Positions 8,994-17,419 of a stretch of DNA of 64,000 bases are shown here, in pieces. The notes under the pieces were generated by a model. The model ran no database searches. It was not told the origin of the DNA and saw only the letters and a list, made by a program, of their open reading frames with translations. Each line of letters begins with the position of its first letter. Within the stretch, counting starts at the first letter, position 1. The stretch is taken from the NCBI GenBank assembly GCA_963825255.1, contig CAWGSF010000009.1, positions 992,001 to 1,056,000 on the forward strand, written 5' to 3'. The stretch comes from JAIBJN01 sp963825255 (GTDB lineage: Bacteria > Actinomycetota > Thermoleophilia > Gaiellales > Gaiellaceae). The position numbers were made by a program, and so were the translations under genes.

Positions 8994-9353
8994 ATGAGGA
9001 GCACGATCACCGACCTCTTCGCCGGTGTCCCGGTGTCAGATCTCGACGCCAGCATCGATTGGTACACGCGCCTCTTCGGGCGCCCCCCAGACAATCGCGT
9101 CGGGGAAGAGATTCTCTGGGAGATCGACGAGCATGCCTGGCTCTTCATCGAGCCGAACGCAGCGCAGGCGGGTGCGGGCCGGATCACCTTCGCCGTCGCT
9201 GGGCTCGACGCCCTCCTCGAACGCCTTGGTGCCCAGCGCATCGAGCACGAACCGGTCGAGACCTACTCGAACGGTGTCCGTCATGTGAAGATCCCCGATC
9301 CGGATGGGAACGCGATCGCGTTTGCCGAGCCCCCGGACGCCGCGAGCGCATAA
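8994..9353 (+). CDS. VOC-family (glyoxalase/dioxygenase superfamily) protein
   Basis: 119 residues forming one vicinal-oxygen-chelate unit with paired beta-alpha-beta-beta-beta modules. VPVSDLDASIDWYTRLFG opens the domain and HVKIPDPDGNAIAFAEP closes it. The substrate cannot be predicted. AAAGGAGA precedes ATG at 8994 with good spacing, so unlike most genes in this window it is expressed with a conventional leader. It lies in the accessory stretch downstream of the ECF sigma gene. Confidence 0.85.
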   Translation: MRSTITDLFAGVPVSDLDASIDWYTRLFGRPPDNRVGEEILWEIDEHAWLFIEPNAAQAGAGRITFAVAGLDALLERLGAQRIEHEPVETYSNGVRHVKIPDPDGNAIAFAEPPDAASA

Positions 9354-9667
9354 TCATTGACGACGACGGTTACAAATACCGCACGCCTTCGACGACCAAG
9401 GCGATGAGCGGCTCAGGCCGCATCGGACCGAGGATACGGCGGAGGTTCGCCGCCTCGGCGACCGTGACCCCCCGCCTCTTCACCGCATCGCTACGCCAGC
9501 GTAACCCACAGCGAGGTCGGGCGTCTCTAGGCTCACCGCACTGCCCTCGAACGCGAGGCCCGGTGCAATCGGCTTATGAGTTGGCGAGGAATCGGACCTC
9601 CTCACGGCACACTCGGCGCCGGGCCTCGTGCAGCGGGCATCGAATCGACGGTCGAAGAGGAGGCGTG
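9354..9667. other. Intergenic, 314 bp, no convincing gene
   Basis: No domain-bearing frame seen. The minus strand holds a 37-codon frame (GTG 9483 to stop 9370) reading in part VTVAEAANLRRILG, possibly the tail of a lost gene. It is too short to support. A GAGGAGG motif at the right end belongs to the next gene. Confidence 0.5.
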
Positions 9668-9979
9668 ATGCACGGTCGGGTGGCGAAGTACGGATACGAC
9701 GGGGACGCACACGACATCGCGCGCCGGGCGGAGGAGGGGTTGCTGCCGATGTTCAAGGCGGACCCTGGATTCAAGGCCTACGCGCTCCTCGAGGGCGACG
9801 GAGAGATCATTTCCTTCAGCGGCTGGGACTCGGCAGCAACCGCCGAGGCGGCGAACGATCTCGCCGCTCGGTGGATTGCCGAGAACATGGCTGAGGACGT
9901 CGAGCTCAGAGAGCTCCACATCGGCGAGATCCTCAGCACGACGCTGGGTGTCGGCACCGAGGCCGCCGCCAGCGCCTGA
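9668..9979 (+). CDS. Small ABM-like (dimeric alpha-beta barrel) protein
   Basis: 103 residues beginning MHGRVAKYGYDGDAHDIARR, with a central strand FKAYALLEGDGEIISFSGW. The pattern resembles antibiotic-biosynthesis-monooxygenase-type or stress-responsive alpha-beta barrels that act as small dimers. No catalytic residue can be named. ATG at 9668 is set by GAGGAGG about 6 nt upstream. It sits alone between two noncoding stretches in the accessory region. Confidence 0.72.
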   Translation: MHGRVAKYGYDGDAHDIARRAEEGLLPMFKADPGFKAYALLEGDGEIISFSGWDSAATAEAANDLAARWIAENMAEDVELRELHIGEILSTTLGVGTEAAASA

Positions 9980-10066
9980 GCGGACGGCGTCGTCGTCGCC
10001 CGTGTGCTCGATCCTCAACCCGGACAAGCCCACGCACGTGCCCGCGTGGTCGCCTCGCGGCTCTGA

Positions 10067-10951
10067 CTAAGAGGCTGGGGTACTCGAGGCGACCCGAGCC
10101 GAGGACAGTTCCGCGGGCGCAACCAGGTCCAGAGCGACCGCGATCTCGGTGAAGACGTTCGTCCCGGGCAAGGAGTACCGCATCTGGAAGTCGACGCTCG
10201 CGTTCACCTCGATGACGAGGTACCCGTGGTCGTGGGGCACGAGATCCACCCCGACGAAGTCGCCTCCGACGGCCCGGGCGGCTGCGAGCGCCACCGCGCG
10301 GGCTCGAGGCGTCACGATGGCTGGGTGTCGACTGCCGCCGAGGCTGATGTTCGTTCGCCACTCGCCCGGTGCGGCGACGCGGCACTCTGCGCCCACGATA
10401 CGTCCTCCGGCGACGAGCACCCGCAGGTCGGTGCCGACCATGGGAACGAGCGACTGCACGAGCGCCCCCTGTCGTCGGAACCAGACCCGCTCGGCGATCG
10501 CATCGGTCGCCCTGCGAAGCGCTGCCGCCGAGTCGCAGCGGAGCACGTCGGAACCCCAGCTGCCGAAGCGGGGCTTGACGACGACCGGCGGTCGGAGCGA
10601 GGGCACCGGGTCCCGTGCCGTGATGTGCTCCGTCGGCGGATGGGGCACGTGTCCCGCGGCGAGGAACCGCGCAGTGCGCAGCTTGTCGTGGGCGCGAAGC
10701 AAGGCCGAAGGCGAGTTCAGCACGCGGATGCCCTGGTGGCGCAACTTGTGCAGCTCGATCAACCCCGGTTCCACCCCGTCGAGCGATCGTCGCACGTCGA
10801 TCCGTCCGATCGCGACGTCGCCCGGCTCCAGCGCGTCGCGACAATCCGATGCGGCCAAGACCGCCGCATCGACGCCGAGAGCACGCCAAGCGTCGACGAT
10901 GTCGAGATTCGTCTCGCTCGCGGTGCTGGCGACGACGGCAACGGCTGGCAC
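10067..10951 (-). CDS. ATP-grasp domain protein, RimK-like
   Basis: 294 residues from GTG at 10951. The N-terminal pre-ATP-grasp Rossmann part has DIVDAWRALGVDA. The ATP-grasp core shows the Lys strand PPVVVKPRFGSWGSDVLR. The metal-binding end reads DFVGVDLVPHDHGYLVIEVNASVDF, with a canonical Glu-x-Asn. RimK-type enzymes ligate amino acids or peptides to carboxylates using ATP. No peptide substrate or biosynthetic partner is adjacent. A longer frame up to 11146 would run into the leader of the divergent gene, so the internal GTG is preferred. Confidence 0.8.
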   Translation of the reverse strand: MPAVAVVASTASETNLDIVDAWRALGVDAAVLAASDCRDALEPGDVAIGRIDVRRSLDGVEPGLIELHKLRHQGIRVLNSPSALLRAHDKLRTARFLAAGHVPHPPTEHITARDPVPSLRPPVVVKPRFGSWGSDVLRCDSAAALRRATDAIAERVWFRRQGALVQSLVPMVGTDLRVLVAGGRIVGAECRVAAPGEWRTNISLGGSRHPAIVTPRARAVALAAARAVGGDFVGVDLVPHDHGYLVIEVNASVDFQMRYSLPGTNVFTEIAVALDLVAPAELSSARVASSTPAS

Positions 10952-11151
10952 GGGGCGGCTCAAGCTACCGTTCGAGCCCGTGTCGATGTGGTGGTCGTCC
11001 GGTAACGAAAGTGAGGGACGTCTGCCCCGAGGGGTGGGCGCGTTGAGGAAACGGACGACACCTGGTGCGATCGGAGATGACTTTCGCCGGCGTTCGCGGT
11101 CTATGTCACGACCCTCTTGATCGACGAAAGGCTTAGAAAGGAGCACCGACG

Positions 11152-11827
11152 ATGGACATGCCGCCGATCGTCTCGCCCGAGGAGTGGGAGGCCGCCCGTC
11201 AGGAGCTGCTGGTGAAGGAGAAGGAGCTGACCCACGCCCGCGATGCGCTCGCGGCCGAACGCCGCCGGATGCCGCGGATGGCGGTCGAGAAGGAGTACCG
11301 CTTCGAGGGCCCCAATGGCCCGGCGAGCCTCCTCGACCTGTTCGCGGGCCGCCGTCAGCTGATCGTCTACCGCTTCTTCTTCGAGCCCGGCGTAGCCGAC
11401 TGGCCGAAGGGCGGCTGCCGCGGCTGCTCCTTCCTCGCCGACCAGGTCGCGCACCTAGCCCACCTCAACGCCCGCGACACGACCCTCGCGTTCGTCTCGC
11501 GCGCGCCGCAGCCTGACATCGAGCGCTGGAAGGCGCGGATGGGCTGGGCAGATCCCCTGGTTCACGCTCACGGACGACTTCGACGCCGACTTCGGTGTCG
11601 ACGAATGGCACGGCACCAATGCCTTCTTCCGTGAGGGCGAGCGGATCTTCCGCACCTACTTCGTCAACAGCCGCGGCGACGAGGCGATGGGGAGCACCTG
11701 GAGCTACCTCGACATCACCGCGCTCGGGCGCCAGGAGGCATGGGAGGACTCGCCGGCGGGCTACCCGCAAACGCCGCCGTATCAGTGGTGGAACCTGCAC
11801 GACGAGTACGAGAAGAGCGCTGCGTGA
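11152..11827 (+). CDS. DUF899 thioredoxin-like protein (one frameshift)
   Basis: About 224 residues once one extra base near 11545 is removed. The first frame gives IVSPEEWEAARQELL and YRFFFEPGVADWPKGGCRGC, whose CxxC-like pair is typical of DUF899. The second frame resumes as PWFTLTDDFDADFGVDEW and ends TPPYQWWNLHDEYEKS. Function is unknown in the family. AAAGGAG precedes ATG 11152. Everything but the indel is conserved, so the shift is probably a sequence error. Confidence 0.8.
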
Positions 11828-11927
11828 TCGCACCACGTCGCAGGCGTGCCAGATCCAAGGTGCTCCGAGCGCACGATCACTGACCGGCGGGCAGGCTCTC
11901 GGGGAGGCGCGGCGAATCACGAGGGCT

Positions 11928-13034
11928 GTGCGCACCCAGGCGGCACTCTACGACGAGATCGACCTCGGGCTCTCGTGGTCCGAGGCGGAGCTCCCGGAGC
12001 GGGAGCGGACGAAGCACGTGCACCGGCTCCATCCCTACCTTGGCAAGTTCGTGCCCCAGCTCGTCGAGACGTTCCTCGAGCGCCACGCGCGGCCCGGCGA
12101 CCTCGTCTGGGACCCGTTCGCGGGCTCCGGAACGACCCTCGTGGAGGCGAACGCCTTCGGCGCCCGCGCCGCCGGGTGCGACGTCTCGGCGTTCAACTGC
12201 CTCCTGGCGCGCGTGAAGACGGCCGAGTACGAGCGGAAGGCGCTGCTCGAGGACGTGGTCACGCTGTCCGCGACCGGCGACGCGGCCGAGCGCGCCGCGC
12301 CCTCGCCGTACCTGGCCGACTGGTTCGCGCCGCGCGCCCTCGCCGAGCTGCTCGCATTCCGGGATCGCATCGCCCACACCGCCTACCCGGATCTCTGGCG
12401 CGTCGTCCTCTCACGGTCGGCGCGCTCGGCCCGGCTCGCACGCCACGACGACCTGGACTTCCCCGCGGGACCCGCCCAGGGCGAGTACTTCTGCCACAAG
12501 CACCGCCGGGTCTGCCGTCCCGTGGAGGAGGCCGACAAGTTCCTCCGCCGGTACGTGCGCGACGCCGTCCGCCGGATCCTCGAGTTCGCCGACGTCCGGC
12601 GCTGCGCGGACGCGACGGTCCTGCACGGGGACTCGCGCGCCTTGGATCCGCCGGGCCCGGTCGACCTCGTCGTCACGTCGCCGCCCTACCCCGGCCTGAT
12701 CGACTACCACGAGCAGCACGTCTACGCGTTCGAGCTGCTCGGCCTGGAGCGTCGCGACGAGGACGAGGTCGGGCGCGGCCTGACCGGTTACTGCGACGCG
12801 GTCGCCGAAGTGCTGGCCCGAGCCGGCGCGGCCCTGCGGCCGGGCGGGCAGGTCGTCGTCGTCGTCAACGACCGCCGTGACCTCTACGGACGCATCCTGG
12901 CCGACGCGGGGCTTCGCCTCCGGGAGCGGAGCCTCCGGCACGTGAACCGTCGCACGGGAAGGCGGAAGGGCGAGTACTTCGAGGAAGTGCTCCTCGCCGC
13001 CCCCACGGCGCGGCGCGTCAAGCCTCGGGCTTGA
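11928..13034 (+). CDS. SAM-dependent DNA methyltransferase (N4/N6, TRM11-like motif order)
   Basis: 368 residues. The substrate-positioning lead HRLHPYLGKFVPQLVE is followed by the SAM-binding motif VWDPFAGSGTTLVEA and then the catalytic VTSPPYPGLIDY about 200 residues later. The order SAM motif then SPPY differs from beta-class enzymes and matches TRM11-like or orphan DNA methylases. No restriction endonuclease gene is adjacent, so it is an orphan enzyme. GTG at 11928 is the most sensible start but no strong signal confirms it. Its last 17 bp overlap xseB on the other strand. Confidence 0.82.
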   Translation: MRTQAALYDEIDLGLSWSEAELPERERTKHVHRLHPYLGKFVPQLVETFLERHARPGDLVWDPFAGSGTTLVEANAFGARAAGCDVSAFNCLLARVKTAEYERKALLEDVVTLSATGDAAERAAPSPYLADWFAPRALAELLAFRDRIAHTAYPDLWRVVLSRSARSARLARHDDLDFPAGPAQGEYFCHKHRRVCRPVEEADKFLRRYVRDAVRRILEFADVRRCADATVLHGDSRALDPPGPVDLVVTSPPYPGLIDYHEQHVYAFELLGLERRDEDEVGRGLTGYCDAVAEVLARAGAALRPGGQVVVVVNDRRDLYGRILADAGLRLRERSLRHVNRRTGRRKGEYFEEVLLAAPTARRVKPRA

Positions 13035-13230
13035 CCGCCTCCGCCCGGCGGGCGAGCTCCTCGATCTTGCCCTCCGCCGCGTCGAGCTTGCCCACGCAGA
13101 TCCGGTAGAGCTCCTCGCCGCGCTCCCAGAGCCGGACGGCGTCCTCGAGGTCGGCGCGCCCGCTCTCCAGCTCGGCCACGATGCGCTCGAGCTCCGCGCG
13201 GGCGGCCTCGAACGTCGGCTCGTCCGTCAC
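13018..13230 (-). CDS. xseB: Exodeoxyribonuclease VII small subunit
   Basis: 70 residues matching XseB: FEAARAELERIVAELESG, LEDAVRLWERGEELYRIC and a Lys/Glu-rich helical tail. XseB forms the helical collar on XseA in the ssDNA exonuclease. GTG start at 13230 overlaps the xseA stop as GTGA, the classic xseA-xseB arrangement. The 3' end overlaps the convergent methyltransferase gene. Confidence 0.95.
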   Translation of the reverse strand: MTDEPTFEAARAELERIVAELESGRADLEDAVRLWERGEELYRICVGKLDAAEGKIEELARRAEAVKPEA

Positions 13231-14384
13231 TCCCGCGTCTCCTCGACCCGCGCGCCGAACCCGCCCTCGGCGAGCTCGACGTCCACACGGGAGCCCGGCG
13301 CGACCGCACGTGCGGAGAAGACGATGCCGTCCTCGGCGCGCACGATGGCGTAGCCGCGCGCCAGCGTCGCCTTCGGTGAGAGCGCGCGGAGCCGCCCGGC
13401 CAGGCCCTCGATGCCGGCGCGCTTGCGCTCGACGAGGAGTGCCGGCGCGCGGGTCAGCCTGAGCGCGTCCGCCCCCAGCGCCTGCCGCGAGCGCTCGAGC
13501 AGTCGCCGCGTGTCCCGGTCGAGCGCGGCGCGGAGCCGCTGGAGCTCGGCGCGGAGCGCGCGCTCGTCCGGCACGACGAGACGGGCCGCGGCGGTCGGCG
13601 TCGACGCGCGGACGTCGGCGGCGAGGTCGGAGAGGGGCGTGTCCTGCTCGTGTCCGATCGCCGAGACGACCGGGACGGGGCACTCGGCGACGGCGCGGAC
13701 GACGCGCTCGTCGCTGAAGGGCAGGAGGTCCTCGAAGCTCCCGCCTCCGCGGGCGAGCACGACGACGTCGATGTCCGGATCGCAGGCAAGCCGTGCCAGG
13801 GTCGCCGCGATCGCAGCCGGGGCCTGGGCGCCCTGGACGTACGTCTCGGCGACGAGGACGCGGGCTGCCGGGAAACGCGCTGAGACCGCGGTGACGAAGT
13901 CCCGCTTCGCGGCGGCCTCGGTTCCGGTCAGGAGGCCGATGCGCCGGGGAAGGAGCGGCAGGGCGCGCTTTCGCTCAGGCGCGAAGAGGCCCTCGGCGGC
14001 GAGCTTCGCCTTGAGGCGCTCGATCCGCGCGAGCGCGGCTCCCAGTCCCAGCGGCTCGAGCGACAGCGCCCGGAGCTGGAAGACCCCGCGGGCCTCGTAG
14101 AGCTCCGGCCGGCCGAAGGCGTGGACGCGGTCTCCGTCCGCGAGCCCGAGCCCGAGCGCGTCGAACGTCGAGCGCGGCATCGTCACGGGCAGGCACGAGC
14201 CGTCCTCGAGGTCCTTCAGCGTGAAGAAGACGCTCTGCCAGCCGGCCTGACGACGAAGCTCGGTCACCTCGCCCTCGACCCACAGCGACGGGAGGCGTCG
14301 AAGCCAGGTGGCCACGCCGCGGTTGAAGGCCGAGACGGAGTAGACCTTCCGGTCGCCGTAGAGCGTCGGCTCGACCTTCACCAC
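13227..14384 (-). CDS. xseA: Exodeoxyribonuclease VII large subunit
   Basis: 385 residues. An N-terminal OB fold (LPSLWVEGEVTELRR to SVFFTLKD) is followed by the catalytic core with RIGLLTGTEAAAKRDF, VVVLARGGGSFEDLLPF and SAIGHEQDTPLSDLAADVRA. The C-terminal helices interact with XseB. It cuts ssDNA into oligonucleotides in mismatch repair and recombination. GTG start at 14384 is kept, directly before VKVEPTLYGDRKV. It is the penultimate gene of a minus-strand operon that appears to start at 25082 if the island is removed. Confidence 0.95.
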   Translation of the reverse strand: MVKVEPTLYGDRKVYSVSAFNRGVATWLRRLPSLWVEGEVTELRRQAGWQSVFFTLKDLEDGSCLPVTMPRSTFDALGLGLADGDRVHAFGRPELYEARGVFQLRALSLEPLGLGAALARIERLKAKLAAEGLFAPERKRALPLLPRRIGLLTGTEAAAKRDFVTAVSARFPAARVLVAETYVQGAQAPAAIAATLARLACDPDIDVVVLARGGGSFEDLLPFSDERVVRAVAECPVPVVSAIGHEQDTPLSDLAADVRASTPTAAARLVVPDERALRAELQRLRAALDRDTRRLLERSRQALGADALRLTRAPALLVERKRAGIEGLAGRLRALSPKATLARGYAIVRAEDGIVFSARAVAPGSRVDVELAEGGFGARVEETRE

Positions 14385-14429
14385 GCGACTGTAGCTCAGG
14401 GCTGGTGCGGCCTCAGAGCCGCGATGCCC

Positions 14430-14636
14430 TCAGAGCAGGATCTCGGCGGCGACGGCCGGGGCGCAGCCGCGCTGGCCGACGAGGTCGACCGCGAGGTGGA
14501 GGTCGGCGCCGCTCTGCGCCAGGCGCTCGGCCAGCGGGAGGGGATAGCCGGCCTCCATCAGGACGTGGAGTCGCCAGCTCTCCACCTTGCCGCGCTCGTC
14601 CTGTTCACGTTCGTTGAGGAGCGTCAACTGATCCAC
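14430..14636 (-). CDS. Conserved hypothetical small protein
   Basis: 68 residues, GTG start, with MEAGYPLPLAERLAQSGADLHLAVDLVGQRGCAPAVAAEIL. The helical pattern and the Cys near the end are typical of short actinobacterial proteins of unknown function. It lies between xseA and the coiled-coil gene in the same orientation with short spacers, so it is probably in the operon. No membrane segment or known domain seen. Confidence 0.65.
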   Translation of the reverse strand: MDQLTLLNEREQDERGKVESWRLHVLMEAGYPLPLAERLAQSGADLHLAVDLVGQRGCAPAVAAEILL

Positions 14637-14691
14637 GTCGCGTCCGTTCTCTCTTGTGGAGACGATTCCTGCCGCGAACGGTTTGCGGGAG

Positions 14692-16026
14692 CTAGTCGCG
14701 GTCGGCCGCCGGCACGGAGCGTTGGGCCGCTCCGAGCTTCGCGTCGAGGCGCATGTCGACCTCGGCCTCGAACGCCGCGATCCGCTCCTCGGCGGCAGTG
14801 AGCGCCTCGTCGAGGCGTTCCGAGACGTGGCGCAGGCGCTCGGCCGCGATCTCGCCCTGGCCCTCGGCTGTCCGGGCGACGTCGCGCAGGCGCCGCTCCA
14901 TCCGCTCGGCGGTCGTCCGGGCGAGCTGGGCGATTCGGTCCGAGACGTCCTTCTCGGCCTGGTGCGCGAAGTGCTCGATCGAGCGGTCGAGCTCGCTCGA
15001 GAGCCGCGCCGACGCCTTCTCGCGGGAGTCCTTGATCTGCGTGTCGAACCGGCGCTCCGCCTCCTCGGCGAGACGGGACGCAGCGCGCTCGAGCGAGCGC
15101 TCGAGCTGCGCGATCTGCCGTCGCTCGGCGTCCGAGAGGCCGGCCGCGAGGCGCGCGCGGGCCTCGACCTCCTCGCGGTCGATCTGCTCGCGGAGCGTCC
15201 GCTCCCGGCCCCGCAGGCGCTCGCTCACCTCGTGCAGGGCCCGCCGGCGTTCGGCGGCGTGCGCATCGACCTCCGCCCGGCCCTCCTCCACGAACTGCGT
15301 GATCATCTGGCCGAACTCGGCGCGCAGCTGCGTCAGCGCCCGGCGCTGCTCCTCGCTCGCGGCGCTGAGCCGGTCGGTGTCCGATCGCAGGCGGGCGTCG
15401 TACTCGGAGAGCGCCTCCTTCTGGCGCTGGGCGAGCTGCGTCAGCTGCGCCTCGATCTCCCGCTGCCCGCGGTCGAGGTCGGCGGCCCAGGCCATGAGTT
15501 TGCTCTCGAGCCGCTGCTGCGCGCTCGCGACTGCCTCGGTGAGCTCCACGCGCGCGTGCTCCGCCTGCCGCGCCACCGCGTCGCGCCGCTCCTCCGAGAG
15601 CTGGCGCTCCTGCTCTCCAAGCACGTGGCTCGCGTGCGCGCGCTCCCGCGCGAGAACGCGGTCGAGGTCTGTCTTTCGCCGCTCGGCCTCCTCGGTGAGG
15701 AAGCTCTCGAGCCGCGCCCGGCCCTCCTCGCCGACGCGCTCGAGGTCCCGCTGCCGCTCGAGCGTCCGGGCGAGGGCGTAGGCGCCGACCTCCGCGATGG
15801 TGGCGACGAAGAGGCCGCCGGCGGTCACGAGGAGCAGCGCCTCGTCGGTCGTTCCCCGGCCGATCTCGATGCCGGCGATGACCACCGCGGCGACCGTCGC
15901 CGCGCCGAGGATCGCGGCCAGGACGAGGAGGAGACGCCCCGGGACCCGGGTGAACGCCACCGCCGCCACGGAGACGCCGACGACGACCATGCCGGCCGCG
16001 AACGCGATCTCGAGAGCGAGCGTCAT
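14692..16026 (-). CDS. Membrane-anchored long coiled-coil protein
   Basis: 444 residues. The first 90 or so contain about three hydrophobic segments (IAFAAGMVVVGVSVAAVAF; LLLVLAAILGAATVAAVVI; LLLVTAGGLFVATIAEVGAY). The remaining 340 residues are Glu/Arg/Ala-rich heptads without Pro or Gly breaks, predicted to form an extended cytoplasmic coiled coil. No enzymatic motif. Such architecture suits a scaffold for the cell envelope or division site, by analogy only. It lies 9 nt after the serine-hydrolase gene in the same operon. Confidence 0.85.
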   Translation of the reverse strand: MTLALEIAFAAGMVVVGVSVAAVAFTRVPGRLLLVLAAILGAATVAAVVIAGIEIGRGTTDEALLLVTAGGLFVATIAEVGAYALARTLERQRDLERVGEEGRARLESFLTEEAERRKTDLDRVLARERAHASHVLGEQERQLSEERRDAVARQAEHARVELTEAVASAQQRLESKLMAWAADLDRGQREIEAQLTQLAQRQKEALSEYDARLRSDTDRLSAASEEQRRALTQLRAEFGQMITQFVEEGRAEVDAHAAERRRALHEVSERLRGRERTLREQIDREEVEARARLAAGLSDAERRQIAQLERSLERAASRLAEEAERRFDTQIKDSREKASARLSSELDRSIEHFAHQAEKDVSDRIAQLARTTAERMERRLRDVARTAEGQGEIAAERLRHVSERLDEALTAAEERIAAFEAEVDMRLDAKLGAAQRSVPAADRD

Positions 16027-16035
16027 GCTCGAATC

Positions 16036-17238
16036 CTAGTAAGGGCCCTGCGCGCGCCCGCCCGAAGGCGCGCTTCTGGCGGATGCGTGCAGGTTGTGGA
16101 AGCGGTCGAAGGCGACCCTTGCGACCCGGCCGGCGAGGACGTCCGAGCTCGCGCCGACGCCCGAGGAGCGCCAGGTCATCACGGCGACGACGAACGCGCC
16201 GTCGGGGGAGGCGACGAGGCCGGCGTCGTGGCGCGACTGGATGATCCAACCCGCCTTGTGGAGCACCGGCACGTCGCTCGGCAACTCGCGGTCGAGCTTC
16301 CCGTGGTCGACGACGTGGGCGAGGATCCAGAGGAGGAAGCGCGCGTCCTTGTTCCCGAAGCTGCCGCCCGTGCGCGGCAGCGGCCCGAGCCCTCGCGCGG
16401 CCATGAAGACGTAGCGGTGGAGCCGCGCCAGATCCCACGCCGTCGTGTACTTGCCGACGCCGAATGCCGGTTGCGAGTTGACCTTCAGCGGGATCGGACG
16501 GACGCTTGCCGTCCCGATGATGTAGCCGCCGTACATCAGGGTGTCGCGGATCCCGAGGCGGCGCATGGTCGCGTTGACCATGCTCGCCCCTCCGCCGGTC
16601 GAGCCTCCGAGCCAGACGAGGAGTCGGTTGGCGGCGGCGTTGTTCGAGTAGACGAGCATGGAGCGAAGGTCCCGGTAGAGCGTCGACCCGGGGCCCGGCC
16701 GGCCCCCGAGCCGTCGCAGGACCTCGACCGCGATCGCCAGCTTGAGCGTCGACGCCGCCGGGAAGCGCGCGCGGGCGTTCCAGGCCGCGCCGCGCCCCGT
16801 GCTCAGATCCTGGACGTAGACCGCCGAGGTGCCGGGAAACGCTCGCACCAGGGCACGGACGCGGCGGGCGAGCGAAGGGTCGTTCCTCGACGGCCGGGTC
16901 GCCACCGGCTTCGTCGCGGCGGGCAGGCCGTATACCGGCCCGACCTTCCTCGAGGCGGAACCGCCCATGCCGTTCTCGGCGACCACCCGGATGCGCACGT
17001 CGCGCGGAGGAAGGTTGAGCGAGAAGGAGAAGCTCGCCGGCCCGGTGACGTCCTTCGCGTCGCGCTCGTCGTTGTCGACGAAGACCCGAACCCGCGTCGT
17101 CCCGGCCGAGACGTGCCCGGACACGAACCCGAAGGAGACCTCGCGCCGGGCCGGCGAGACCAGAGCAGGCGGGCGGAGCGCCGCCCTCGCGGCCAGGGTG
17201 ACCGGGGCGACGTCGGCGTGGCAGGCGACGGCGATCAC
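16036..17238 (-). CDS. Serine hydrolase of class A beta-lactamase / PBP-like fold
   Basis: 400 residues. An N-terminal beta-rich domain (about 30-105) precedes a penicillin-recognising domain. The SxxK motif is AASTLKLA (Ser163, Lys166), the SxN motif YSNNAAANRLL (near 198-200), and the KTG-like motif HKAGW (near 328). No clear Glu166 loop, so D,D-peptidase or a non-lactamase role is as likely as antibiotic resistance. The only good start, GTG 17238, lies within the 19-bp repeat bounding the island and would overlap the UbiA-like gene's stop if the island were absent. No signal peptide follows it, which is odd for this family. Confidence 0.82.
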   Translation of the reverse strand: MIAVACHADVAPVTLAARAALRPPALVSPARREVSFGFVSGHVSAGTTRVRVFVDNDERDAKDVTGPASFSFSLNLPPRDVRIRVVAENGMGGSASRKVGPVYGLPAATKPVATRPSRNDPSLARRVRALVRAFPGTSAVYVQDLSTGRGAAWNARARFPAASTLKLAIAVEVLRRLGGRPGPGSTLYRDLRSMLVYSNNAAANRLLVWLGGSTGGGASMVNATMRRLGIRDTLMYGGYIIGTASVRPIPLKVNSQPAFGVGKYTTAWDLARLHRYVFMAARGLGPLPRTGGSFGNKDARFLLWILAHVVDHGKLDRELPSDVPVLHKAGWIIQSRHDAGLVASPDGAFVVAVMTWRSSGVGASSDVLAGRVARVAFDRFHNLHASARSAPSGGRAQGPY

Positions 17239-17252
17239 GTCACTCGCATGAT
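17234..17252. repeat. 19-bp direct repeat, left copy (attR-like)
   Basis: ATCACGTCACTCGCATGAT here is identical to 23632-23650. On the minus strand it contains the GTG start of the serine-hydrolase gene and would also encode the last codons and stop of the UbiA-like gene. Flanking bases differ on both sides. Confidence 0.9.
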
Positions 17253-17419
17253 CCAGGCTCGCATGGTGAAGCGCAAACCCGCATAACTCCGTGGCCGTAT
17301 CGGCCGTGGCTGTCGCCGAATGCGCTCCCCGTGTGGTCCCGGTGTGGTCTCGGGAGGTTGCCAGCCGAGGCAAGGGTGGCCGGGGCGGCCGGACTCCAGT
17401 CGGACTACGAAGTTCCCAC

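Noticed and set aside
9370..9483. 37-codon minus-strand frame
   Set aside because: Protein-like composition but too short, without ribosome site or relatives; left as an unassigned gap.
16036..17238. Antibiotic-resistance beta-lactamase
   Set aside because: SxxK is present, but there is no recognisable Glu166 loop or signal peptide and KTG is altered to KAG. A resistance call is not justified.
14656..17286. 876-codon open frame on the plus strand
   Set aside because: Antisense shadow of the coiled-coil and serine-hydrolase genes; no protein motif. Long antisense frames are expected at this GC content.
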